DNA of 8,168 nucleotides from Acetobacteraceae bacterium (GCA_014377905.1 JACMOQ010000393.1:1-8168); one strand, 5' to 3'. Counted from the first letter of the stretch, positions 1 through 6,395 are shown. The notes: generated from the letters alone by a model not told the origin. Made by a program: numbers and translations.

Positions 1-181
1 AAATAACTGCGCCGCGACCAACGAGTCCCCCCGCCATTGGGGGGCCACCCGCCGCCAGCGCGCCCGCGGCCGCCGCACCGCCGAAGCCGCCGCCGATCAC
101 CACAATGCGGGCTGGACCTGCCCCGCGTGCCACAAAAGGCGCGGCAAGCCCCGCCGCGAGAACATTTCGTCGACGGATCAA
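1..181 (-). CDS. N-terminal fragment of a Tat-type FAD/NAD-binding flavoprotein (flavocytochrome c sulfide dehydrogenase-like), cut by window edge
   Basis: Reading down from a TTG at 181-179, the frame stays open to the edge (60 codons). It starts MIRRRNVLAAGLAAPFVARG, a twin-arginine-like leader with a hydrophobic stretch, followed at residues 25-36 by RIVVIGGGFGGA, a dinucleotide-binding Rossmann motif. A Tat leader directly followed by GGGFGGA is typical of the flavoprotein subunit of flavocytochrome c sulfide dehydrogenase-like proteins; that family call is inferred from the leader and one motif only. The TTG lies inside the stop of the preceding large-subunit gene (TTGA), which suggests translational coupling. 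No strong ribosome binding site is seen; a GTG at residue 17 is a possible but leaderless alternative start. After residue ~38 the frame becomes Gly/Ala/Pro-rich and less family-like, while another frame from 60 to 1 reads RWRRVAPQWRGDSLVAAQLF, so an indel near the edge is possible. Confidence 0.45.
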   Translation of the reverse strand, partial: MIRRRNVLAAGLAAPFVARGAGPARIVVIGGGFGGAAAAGALAAGGPPMAGGLVGRGAVI

Positions 182-2307
182 GCGTGCGACAGATCGGCGT
201 AGCGCAGCGGAAGCGTGCGCACCCGCTTGCCAGTGGCGGCGTATATCGCATTGAGCACGGCAGGCGCTGCCACCGAAATCGTCGGCTCCCCCACCCCGCC
301 CCAGAAACCGCCCGACGGCACCAGCACGGTTTCAACCTTGGGCATGTCTTCCATCCGCATCACCGGATAGCTATCGAAATTACCCTCCGCGACACGCCCG
401 TTTTCAATGGTAATTTCGCTGAACAATGCGGCGCCAAGGCCGAACGCAAAGGAGCCTTCAACCTGGGCTGCCACCTGATCTGGGTTCACCACATTGCCGC
501 AATCGATCGCGGCGACGATGCGATGGACCTTCAATTCGCCCTTTTTGGACACTGAAACCTCAGCCACCGCCGCCGAGTAGCTGCCATACCCGGCATTCTG
601 GCAAATGCCGCGGAACACGCCCGCCGGCAACGGTTTGCCCCAACCGGCCTTGTCGGCGGCCGCGTTCAGCACGTCGAGATGAATTTTGCTGTTGGCCAGC
701 AGCTTCTGGCGAAAGGCGAGCGGATTGACGCCGGCGGCGTACGCCAGTTCGTCAATAAAACATTCCATGTAGACGGCGTTCTGGTTGGTGTTCACCCCGC
801 GCCAGGTGCCGACCGGTACATGGGTGTTGCGCATCGCCTGGTCGATCAGCAGGTTGGGGATGGACTGGTAGCCGAATTCTTCTTTCGACCAGCTTTGGAA
901 CATCCGCGGGTCGGAGCCGTTCACCAGAGTTGCCGGGGCCGCGAAAGCGGCGATCGACTGGCCAGATACGCGGGCGTGCAGTGCCACCACATCGCCCTTG
1001 GCATCCAATCCCGCCCGCAGCCGCGCCATGGTTACCGGGCGGTAGAAGCCGTGCTGCATATCTTCTTCGCGGGACCAGATCAGCTTAATCGGCACGCCGG
1101 GTACTTGCTTGGCAATCCGCACCGCCTGCCCGACCATGTCCTGCCGGCCGCGCCGGCCGAAGCCACCGCCGACGATGTGCTTGTGGACCTTGACGGCGGC
1201 AAGCGGCAGATCGGCGGCCTCGGCGGCGGCGGCAAGCGCGCTGTCGCCATTCTGGGTGCCAATCCAGATTTCGATGGCGCCGGGATCGTATTTGGCGGTG
1301 CAATTCATCGGTTCCATGGCCGCGTGGCTGAGGAAGGGCGAGGCGTAATCGGCTTCGACCTGCTTGGCCGCACCCGTAAATGCTGCCTCGAAATTGCCCG
1401 CCTTCAATCCTGTGCCGGTGGCGGGGGCACCAAGTCCGGTGCTGAGGAAGCCCGCGATATCGGCGCTGCTGACATTGCCATTGCCGCCATCGTCCCACTG
1501 GATCGGCAGGCGGGCGAGGGCAGATTTGGCTTGGTAGAACTTGTCGGCAATCACCGCCACGCTGGAATCATCCACCTTCACCACATGGCGCACGCCCGGC
1601 ATGGTCTTGATCTTGGCGGCATTGAAGCTCTTTAAGGTGCCGCCAAATACCGGGCACTGCGCGATCGCTGCATTCAGCATGCCGGGCAGCTTCACGTCGA
1701 TGGCAAAGACCAGGCTGCCATCGAGCTTTTCCACCGTGTCGAGCCGCTTGACCGACTTGCCGGCGATTTTCCAAGTCTTGATGTCCTTGACCGCGACATT
1801 AGCTGGCACCGGCAGCTTCGCTGCGTCGGCCGCGACCTCGCCATAACGGAGGGTTTTGCCGGATATGTGGGTGATGACGCTGTCGGCGGCGCTGCAGTCG
1901 CCGACCGGTGCATTCCACCGTGAAGCTGCTGCCTGCACCAGCATGGCGCGTGCCGCCGCGCCGCCTTGGCGGATATAGACAACCGAGCCGCGAATGCCCT
2001 GGCTGCCGCCGGTTGCCATCGACCCCCAGGCTTGTTTCGCCGCCAGATTGGCTTCCGGGGTGATGAATTCGTATTTCACCTTTGCCCAGGCACCATCGAG
2101 TTCTTCGCAGACCAATTGTGCGAGGCCGGTCAGCGTCCCCTGCCCCATTTCAGTGCGTGCAATGCGCACAACGATGGTGTCATCGGGGTGAATTACCACC
2201 CAGATGCCGACGTCTGACGGGCCATCGGCGGCGGTGGCGCGCAGTCCAAGGGCCATTCCGCCGGCGGCGGCTGATACGGTCAAGAAATGACGTCGGTTCA
2301 GTCGCAT
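178..2307 (-). CDS. Molybdopterin-binding large subunit, xanthine dehydrogenase family (IorB-like), second tandem copy
   Basis: Large catalytic subunit of a molybdenum hydroxylase (709 aa, normal for the IorB group), expected to hydroxylate an N-heterocycle or oxidise an aldehyde; the substrate cannot be read from the sequence. ATG at 2307 is chosen because GGAGG lies 5 nt upstream and the product then begins MRLNRRHFLTV, a Tat signal with probable cleavage near residue 26; a TTG 13 codons further up is unlikely. Visible motifs: EMGQG (53-57), HAAMEPMNCTA (328-338), GGGFGRR (380-386), WRGVNTNQN (502-510), DCGNVVNPD (602-610), and GGVGEP (670-675) with the family's catalytic glutamate at 674. 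It appears catalytically intact. It follows a paralog after a 79-bp gap and presumably pairs with the same [2Fe-2S] subunit encoded at 4548-5015. Sequence alone does not separate it from nicotinate or aldehyde oxidoreductase relatives. Confidence 0.93.
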   Translation of the reverse strand: MRLNRRHFLTVSAAAGGMALGLRATAADGPSDVGIWVVIHPDDTIVVRIARTEMGQGTLTGLAQLVCEELDGAWAKVKYEFITPEANLAAKQAWGSMATGGSQGIRGSVVYIRQGGAAARAMLVQAAASRWNAPVGDCSAADSVITHISGKTLRYGEVAADAAKLPVPANVAVKDIKTWKIAGKSVKRLDTVEKLDGSLVFAIDVKLPGMLNAAIAQCPVFGGTLKSFNAAKIKTMPGVRHVVKVDDSSVAVIADKFYQAKSALARLPIQWDDGGNGNVSSADIAGFLSTGLGAPATGTGLKAGNFEAAFTGAAKQVEADYASPFLSHAAMEPMNCTAKYDPGAIEIWIGTQNGDSALAAAAEAADLPLAAVKVHKHIVGGGFGRRGRQDMVGQAVRIAKQVPGVPIKLIWSREEDMQHGFYRPVTMARLRAGLDAKGDVVALHARVSGQSIAAFAAPATLVNGSDPRMFQSWSKEEFGYQSIPNLLIDQAMRNTHVPVGTWRGVNTNQNAVYMECFIDELAYAAGVNPLAFRQKLLANSKIHLDVLNAAADKAGWGKPLPAGVFRGICQNAGYGSYSAAVAEVSVSKKGELKVHRIVAAIDCGNVVNPDQVAAQVEGSFAFGLGAALFSEITIENGRVAEGNFDSYPVMRMEDMPKVETVLVPSGGFWGGVGEPTISVAAPAVLNAIYAATGKRVRTLPLRYADLSHA

Positions 2308-2312
2308 CGTAG

Positions 2313-2317
2313 CCTCC
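2313..2317 (-). promoter_or_regulatory. Ribosome binding site deciding the start of the second large subunit
   Basis: GGAGG on the minus strand lies 5 nt before the ATG at 2307-2305. It selects the start that places the twin-arginine motif at residues 5-6 of the protein. Confidence 0.8.
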
Positions 2318-2329
2318 GGGGAGTAAGCA

Positions 2330-2353
2330 GTCCTTTTTGTGAACAAAACGGAC
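2330..2353. promoter_or_regulatory. Dyad symmetry in the spacer between the two large-subunit genes
   Basis: The 79-bp spacer contains a 24-bp inverted repeat: GTCC, one mismatch, TTTTG, loop TGAA, CAAAA, one mismatch, GGAC (plus-strand reading). That gives nine Watson-Crick pairs and one mismatch around a 4-nt loop. In the direction of transcription it is preceded, not followed, by an A/T-rich tract (2354-2370), and no U-run follows the hairpin, so it does not look like an intrinsic terminator for minus-strand transcripts. It lies just upstream of the ribosome binding site of the second copy and could be an operator, an mRNA-stabilising hairpin or part of an internal promoter. The function is inferred only. 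Confidence 0.4.
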
Positions 2354-2386
2354 CAAAAAATTTTTAAAACCTTCAGCTCTGAGCCT

Positions 2387-4534
2387 TCACGCCGGCTTGA
2401 GGTCGGCGTACCGCAACGGCAGGGTCCTTACCCGCTTGCCAGTCGCTGCAAAGATCGCGTTGAGCACCGCGGGGGCTGCCACTGCGATGGTTGGTTCGCC
2501 CACCCCGCCCCAGAAGCCGCCCGATGGCACAATCACGGTTTCGACCTTGGGCATGTCCTCCATCCGCAGCACCGGGTAACTATCGAAATTGCTTTCGGCG
2601 ATGCGCCCGTTTTCGATGGTGATTTCGCTATAGAGGGCCGCGCTGAGGCCATAGGCGAACGAGCCTTCGACCTGGGCCTTGATCTGATCGGGGTTGACCG
2701 CATAGCCCGGATCGGTTGCGGCAGCGATGCGGTGGATTTTCAAGACGCCGTCCTTGGATACTGAAACCTCGGCGGCGGCGGCGGTGTAGGCGCCGAAGCC
2801 GACATTCTGGCACAGGCCGCGGAACACACCGGGTGGGGCGGGTTTGTCCCAACCGATTTGGGCCGCCGCCGCGTTCAACACCGCCAGTTGCTTGGGCGCG
2901 CGGGCGAGCAGCTTGCGACGGAATTCCAGCGGGTCCTTACCGGCGGCATGGGCAATTTCGTCGATGAAACATTCCATGTAGACGGCGTTCTGGTTGGTGT
3001 TCACCCCGCGCCAGAACCCGACCGGGACATGGGTGTTGCGCATGGCGTAATCGATCAGCAGGTTCGGGATCGCATTATAGCCGAACTCGGCCGTGGTCCA
3101 ACCCTGGAAGGTTACCGGATCGGCGCCGTCCTTGACCCCGTTCGGGAACAGATAGGCGAAGATCGACTGGCCCGATACGCGGGCATGCAGCGCCACCAAA
3201 TCGCCATTGGCGTCGAGGCCCGCGCGCATCCGCGCCATTGAAACCGGCCGGTTGAAGCCGTGGCGCATATCTTCTTCGCGCGACCAGATCAGCTTGACCG
3301 GCACGCCCGGCACCTGCTTGGCGATCTGCACCGCCTGGCGCACCACATCCTGCTGGCCCTTACGGCCAAAGCCGCCCCCAAGATGGTGTTTGTGGACTTT
3401 GACCGCCGCCAGCGGCAGCCCGCAGGCTTCGGAGGCCGCCGCAAGCGCCGCATCGCCATTTTGGGTGCCGACCCAGATTTCGATGCTGTCGGCGGTGAAC
3501 ATCGCGGTGCAGTTCATCGGCTCGAGCGCTGCGTGATTAAGGAACGGCGTTGCGTAGTCGGCCTCGATCTTCTTGGCGGCGCCGGCGAAGGCTGCCTCGA
3601 AATCGCCGATTTTCTGTCCGGTGCCCAGGCCATCGGTGGCCGACAGGCCGGTTTTCAACAGCTCGGCGATATCGGCGCTATTGACGTTGCTGTTCGCGCC
3701 TTCGTCCCAGCGGATCGGCAGACGGGCGAGCGCGGTCTTCGCTTGGTAGAATTTATCGGCGACCACGGCCACCGCATCGTCGCCGACTGCGACCACATGG
3801 CGGACCCCGGCCATCGACTTGATCTTGCTGCCATCGAAGCTTTTCAGCTTCCCGCCCGGCACCGGGCAGGCCATGATGGCGGCGTTGAGCATCCCTGGCA
3901 CGGCAACATCGATGGCGAACACCAGGCTGCCGTTGAGCTTTTCAACCGTGTCGAGCCGCTTGACGCCTTTGCCGATGATCTTCCAGGCTTTCGGGTCTTT
4001 GACCGGGACCTCCGCGGGCACTGGCAGTTTCGATGCCGCGTCGGCAACCTCGCCATAGCGCAGGGTTTTGCCGGAGGAATGGGTGATGACGCTGTCGGAC
4101 GCGCTGCATTCGGCAACCGGAACATTCCACTGGGTGGCGGCAGCCTGGATCAGCATGGCGCGGGCGGCGGCACCGCCCTTGCGGACATAGACAACCGAGC
4201 CGCGAATGCCCTGGCTGCCGCCGGTCGACATCGGGCCCCAAGCGCGCTTGGACGCCAGATTGGCTTCTGGTGTGACGTATTCGGCTTTTACCTTGGCCCA
4301 GTTGCCATCAAGCTCATCACAGACAAGTTGGGCGAGACCGGTCAAAGTGCCCTGCCCCATTTCCGATCGCGCGATGCGGACAGTGATGGTGTCATCCGGG
4401 GCAATGGTCAGCCAGATGCCGATTTCGGGCGCAATGTCCGCAGCGCTTGCGGCGGGAGGCACGGTGATTCCGATCGCAAGGCCACCAGCGGCGGCGGTGG
4501 CGACGGTCAGGAATTGGCGACGTGCGATATGCAT
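2387..4534 (-). CDS. Molybdopterin-binding large subunit, xanthine dehydrogenase family (IorB-like), first tandem copy
   Basis: 715-aa catalytic subunit of an IorAB-type molybdenum hydroxylase. ATG at 4534 is chosen because GGGGGA precedes it by 6 nt and the product then starts MHIARRQFLTV, a Tat signal ending near ASA (29-31); a longer frame adds 18 residues and would overlap the upstream gene. Motifs: EMGQG (58-62), GGGFGRK (386-392), WRGVNTNQN (508-516) and GGVGEP with catalytic Glu680. Its start lies 13 bp after the stop of the [2Fe-2S] subunit gene, the classic small-large order, so this is the likely primary partner. The downstream paralog aligns along the whole length. Differences: DPGYAVNPD (608-616) replaces the more usual DCGxxVNPD, and the segment at about 459-481 is strongly diverged between copies. 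Because the small subunit has no signal peptide, the complex is probably exported by hitchhiking on this Tat signal (inference). Confidence 0.94.
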   Translation of the reverse strand: MHIARRQFLTVATAAAGGLAIGITVPPAASAADIAPEIGIWLTIAPDDTITVRIARSEMGQGTLTGLAQLVCDELDGNWAKVKAEYVTPEANLASKRAWGPMSTGGSQGIRGSVVYVRKGGAAARAMLIQAAATQWNVPVAECSASDSVITHSSGKTLRYGEVADAASKLPVPAEVPVKDPKAWKIIGKGVKRLDTVEKLNGSLVFAIDVAVPGMLNAAIMACPVPGGKLKSFDGSKIKSMAGVRHVVAVGDDAVAVVADKFYQAKTALARLPIRWDEGANSNVNSADIAELLKTGLSATDGLGTGQKIGDFEAAFAGAAKKIEADYATPFLNHAALEPMNCTAMFTADSIEIWVGTQNGDAALAAASEACGLPLAAVKVHKHHLGGGFGRKGQQDVVRQAVQIAKQVPGVPVKLIWSREEDMRHGFNRPVSMARMRAGLDANGDLVALHARVSGQSIFAYLFPNGVKDGADPVTFQGWTTAEFGYNAIPNLLIDYAMRNTHVPVGFWRGVNTNQNAVYMECFIDEIAHAAGKDPLEFRRKLLARAPKQLAVLNAAAAQIGWDKPAPPGVFRGLCQNVGFGAYTAAAAEVSVSKDGVLKIHRIAAATDPGYAVNPDQIKAQVEGSFAYGLSAALYSEITIENGRIAESNFDSYPVLRMEDMPKVETVIVPSGGFWGGVGEPTIAVAAPAVLNAIFAATGKRVRTLPLRYADLKPA

Positions 4535-4540
4535 CTGCGT

Positions 4541-4546
4541 TCCCCC
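4541..4546 (-). promoter_or_regulatory. Ribosome binding site deciding the start of the first large subunit
   Basis: GGGGGA on the minus strand, 6 nt before the ATG at 4534-4532, in the 13-bp gap behind the stop of the [2Fe-2S] subunit gene. It supports the shorter start that carries the twin-arginine leader. Confidence 0.7.
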
Positions 4547-4547
4547 G

Positions 4548-5015
4548 TTATGCCGCGCCGGCTTTGCCAGCATTGCCGGCGGCGGCATGGATTGCCGCCT
4601 TGATGCGCGGATAGGTGCCGCAGCGGCAAATATTGCTCATCGCCGCATCGATGTCGGCGTCGGACGGCTTAGGATTCTGCTTCAGCAACGACACCGCCGC
4701 CATGATCTGGCCCGACTGGCAGTAGCCGCATTGCGGGACTTCAAGCTCGAGCCACGCCTTCTGCACCGGATGGGCAACGGTCGGCGACAGACCTTCGATC
4801 GTGGTGATCTTGGCATTGCCGACCTGGCCGAGCGGCAGCATGCAGGACCGCGTGACCTGGCCATCGATGTGGATCGAACAGGCGCCGCACTGGGCGATGC
4901 CGCAACCGAACTTGGTACCGGTCATGCCGAGCCATTCGCGCAACACCCACAGCACCGGGGTATCGGGCGGGGCATCGACGTCGTGCATGGTGCCGTTGAC
5001 GCTGATTTTGACCAT
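4548..5015 (-). CDS. Two-[2Fe-2S]-cluster small subunit of molybdenum hydroxylase (IorA-like)
   Basis: Electron-transfer subunit, 155 aa, the usual length for IorA/NdhS-type proteins. The N-terminal plant-ferredoxin domain binds the first [2Fe-2S] cluster through Cys38, Cys43, Cys46 and Cys58 (FGCGIAQCGACSIHIDG). The C-terminal helical domain binds the cluster next to the molybdenum cofactor through Cys96, Cys99, Cys130 and Cys132 (PQCGYCQSGQ and NICRCGTYPRIK). All eight expected cysteines are present. ATG at 5015 is chosen because it begins MVKISVNG at the ferredoxin fold and has GGGGA 5 nt upstream; the longer frame adds 26 residues unlike the family. No signal peptide is present. It is the first gene of the minus-strand set and precedes two large-subunit genes, so one small subunit may serve both. 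It should pass electrons from molybdopterin to an external acceptor, since no FAD subunit of the CoxM type is encoded here. Confidence 0.95.
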   Translation of the reverse strand: MVKISVNGTMHDVDAPPDTPVLWVLREWLGMTGTKFGCGIAQCGACSIHIDGQVTRSCMLPLGQVGNAKITTIEGLSPTVAHPVQKAWLELEVPQCGYCQSGQIMAAVSLLKQNPKPSDADIDAAMSNICRCGTYPRIKAAIHAAAGNAGKAGAA

Positions 5016-5047
5016 AATAATCCCCGTTATTCCCGGTTTCACATAGC

Positions 5048-5062
5048 GGACAAGTCTAGTCC
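5048..5062. promoter_or_regulatory. Imperfect 15-bp palindrome, candidate operator
   Basis: The sequence ggacaagtctagtcc has six matched positions of seven per arm around a central T (GGACnAG-T-CTnGTCC). It lies 33 bp upstream of the start of the [2Fe-2S] subunit gene, where a repressor or activator of the operon could bind. It is symmetric enough for a dimeric regulator, but no partner is known; the WYL-type regulator at 6392-7084 is the only regulator gene in the window. Confidence 0.35.
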
Positions 5063-5100
5063 TGTATGACTCACAGTGCCAGGATGGGGGCAATCGTCAA

Positions 5101-5130
5101 GCCATAATTTGCTTACATACGCGCCATAAT
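5101..5130. repeat. Direct repeat GCCATAAT, two copies 22 bp apart
   Basis: Identical 8-mers GCCATAAT occur at 5101-5108 and 5123-5130, start to start 22 bp, about two helical turns, immediately before the amine oxidase gene. The second copy overlaps the -10-like CATAAT. It could be a tandem binding site or a coincidence in an A/T-richer spacer. Confidence 0.35.
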
Positions 5131-5144
5131 CTAGTGGTTGGAGC

Positions 5145-6395
5145 ATGAAACAGGCGAATGTGATCGTCATTGGCGCGGGCGTGGCAGGGCTTGCGGCGGC
5201 GGCCACGTTGCGCGCGACGGGGCGGACAGTATTGGTGCTGGAATCGTCCAATCGCGTCGGCGGGCGGGCCTGGACAGTTCCGATCGCAGGCAGGCCGTTC
5301 GATCTCGGCGCGACCTGGCTGCACGATGCCGAGCGCAATCCGCTGGCGCAGATCGCGCGGGACCATGGCGCGGCGCTGGTGGATGCCGATGCGGTGCGCG
5401 CCCGGCGCCTGCTGGTGGATGGCCGGCCTGCGACACCTGCCGACCACGCTGCCTACGCATCTGCCGCCGACCGGTTTGAAAAATTGGCACTGGCCGCAGC
5501 CGTTGCTGGCGACCCCGCCCTTGCCGATGCTGTGGCGCCGATGGCAGACGATCCGTGGCTCGCCACTGTCGAAACCTGGGAGGCGGCGCAGATCGCCGCG
5601 GCGGATGCGCGGGATTTTTCAGTGCGGGATTGGCGCGATAACGCTCTGGATGGCGCCAATCTCTGGCTGGTGGAGGGCATCGGTGGGTTCTGTGGCCGGG
5701 TGCTGGCGCCGATGGCGGGCGAGATCCGCTACAATACGGCAGTGACAGGGGTTAATTGGGGGGGCGGCGTGACCGTCAGCACCAGCACCGGCGAATTCGC
5801 TGCCGCATCCTGCATTGTTACGGTTTCAACCGGCGTGCTGGGGGCCGGCGCGATCCGGTTTGATCCGATGCTGCCCGCGGCCATAACCGACGCGATCGCT
5901 GGATTGCCAATGGGTTTGCTCACCAAGGTGGCGGTTGAGGGCAACTGGCCTGATCGGCTTGGCATTGCGCCCGGCACCTCGCTCCGCCAGCGCGTTACCG
6001 CCCGTTTCGCGCCCGCCATGTCGTTTCACTGTTGGCCCAACGGGCACGATTATATCGCGGGCTTTGTCGGCGGGCCGACAGCGTGGGCGCTGGCCCGCGC
6101 GGGCGAGGATGCAACCCGCGATTTCGTTCGGGCGCGCTTTGCGGAAATGCTTGGGCCAGACGCTGCTGGTAATATCACCCGCATTACCGTGTCGGGCTGG
6201 GGCAGTGATCAACTGCATCGCGGCGCCTATTGCTATGCGCGGCCAGGGCGGGCCGGCGCGCGGGCAGCGTTGGGCGCGCCGTTGGGGGGTGGGCGGTTGA
6301 TTTTCGCCGGCGAAGCAACGCGGACGGATGGGTTGGCCGGGACAGTTGGGGGGGCGTGGCTCGCGGGGGTGGAGGCGGCGGGGCTGGCGGCGTGA
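5145..6395 (+). CDS. Flavin-containing amine oxidase / FAD-dependent oxidoreductase
   Basis: 416-aa flavoprotein of the monoamine oxidase superfamily, predicted to oxidise an amine with FAD; the substrate is unknown. The N-terminal FAD-binding fold reads VIVIGAGVAGLAAA (6-19), with Glu33 at the end of the second strand for the ribose and GGRAWT (39-44). The C-terminal FAD-contact block is typical of the family: GAYCYARPG, then FAGEAT (387-392) and GTVGGAW (399-405). It is somewhat short for the family, but both ends of the FAD domain are present, so it appears complete. No signal peptide is seen, so it is probably cytoplasmic. ATG at 5145 is the only start before an in-frame TAA at 5127; the nearest GGAG ends 1 nt before the ATG, too close to be a good ribosome binding site, so initiation may be weak or from a very short leader. 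Its stop overlaps the start of the next gene. Confidence 0.9.
   Translation: MKQANVIVIGAGVAGLAAAATLRATGRTVLVLESSNRVGGRAWTVPIAGRPFDLGATWLHDAERNPLAQIARDHGAALVDADAVRARRLLVDGRPATPADHAAYASAADRFEKLALAAAVAGDPALADAVAPMADDPWLATVETWEAAQIAAADARDFSVRDWRDNALDGANLWLVEGIGGFCGRVLAPMAGEIRYNTAVTGVNWGGGVTVSTSTGEFAAASCIVTVSTGVLGAGAIRFDPMLPAAITDAIAGLPMGLLTKVAVEGNWPDRLGIAPGTSLRQRVTARFAPAMSFHCWPNGHDYIAGFVGGPTAWALARAGEDATRDFVRARFAEMLGPDAAGNITRITVSGWGSDQLHRGAYCYARPGRAGARAALGAPLGGGRLIFAGEATRTDGLAGTVGGAWLAGVEAAGLAA

Larger units (their letters stand above)
5016..5144. promoter_or_regulatory. Divergent intergenic region between the molybdenum hydroxylase genes and the amine oxidase gene
   Basis: This 129-bp spacer separates two divergently transcribed gene sets and must carry or adjoin their promoters. 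It is less GC-rich than the flanking genes. On the plus side CATAAT (5125-5130) resembles a -10 element and would give a leader of only about 8 nt before the ATG at 5145, but no good -35 sits at the right distance. On the minus side GGGGA (5021-5025) is the ribosome binding site of the [2Fe-2S] subunit gene. No convincing complete promoter was found for either direction. Confidence 0.5.

Noticed and set aside
679..1635. Plus-strand open frame of 318 codons opposite the second large subunit
   Set aside because: It is an antisense shadow of the second large-subunit gene, mirroring the frame opposite the first copy.
2330..2353. Intrinsic terminator between the two large-subunit genes
   Set aside because: No U-tract follows the hairpin in the direction of transcription; the A/T tract precedes it and the next gene has a strong ribosome binding site.
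3260..4603. Long plus-strand open frame of 447 codons opposite the first large subunit
   Set aside because: It is antisense to a well supported family protein, has no domain-like content, and the equivalent frame also appears opposite the second copy because of the shared codon pattern in GC-rich DNA.
5026..5053. Sigma-70-like promoter on the minus strand, TTGTCC and AATAAC with a 16-bp spacer
   Set aside because: The predicted transcript start would fall at or after the ribosome binding site of the [2Fe-2S] subunit gene, so the site is unlikely to serve it.
5076..5081. TGGCAC on the minus strand as a sigma-54 -24 element
   Set aside because: The matching GC at -12 is absent at the required spacing (CA is found instead).
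6230..6391. N-terminal extension of the WYL regulator
   Set aside because: The 54 extra residues are low-complexity Gly/Arg read out of frame through the amine oxidase; the conserved HTH starts at the GTG at 6392.
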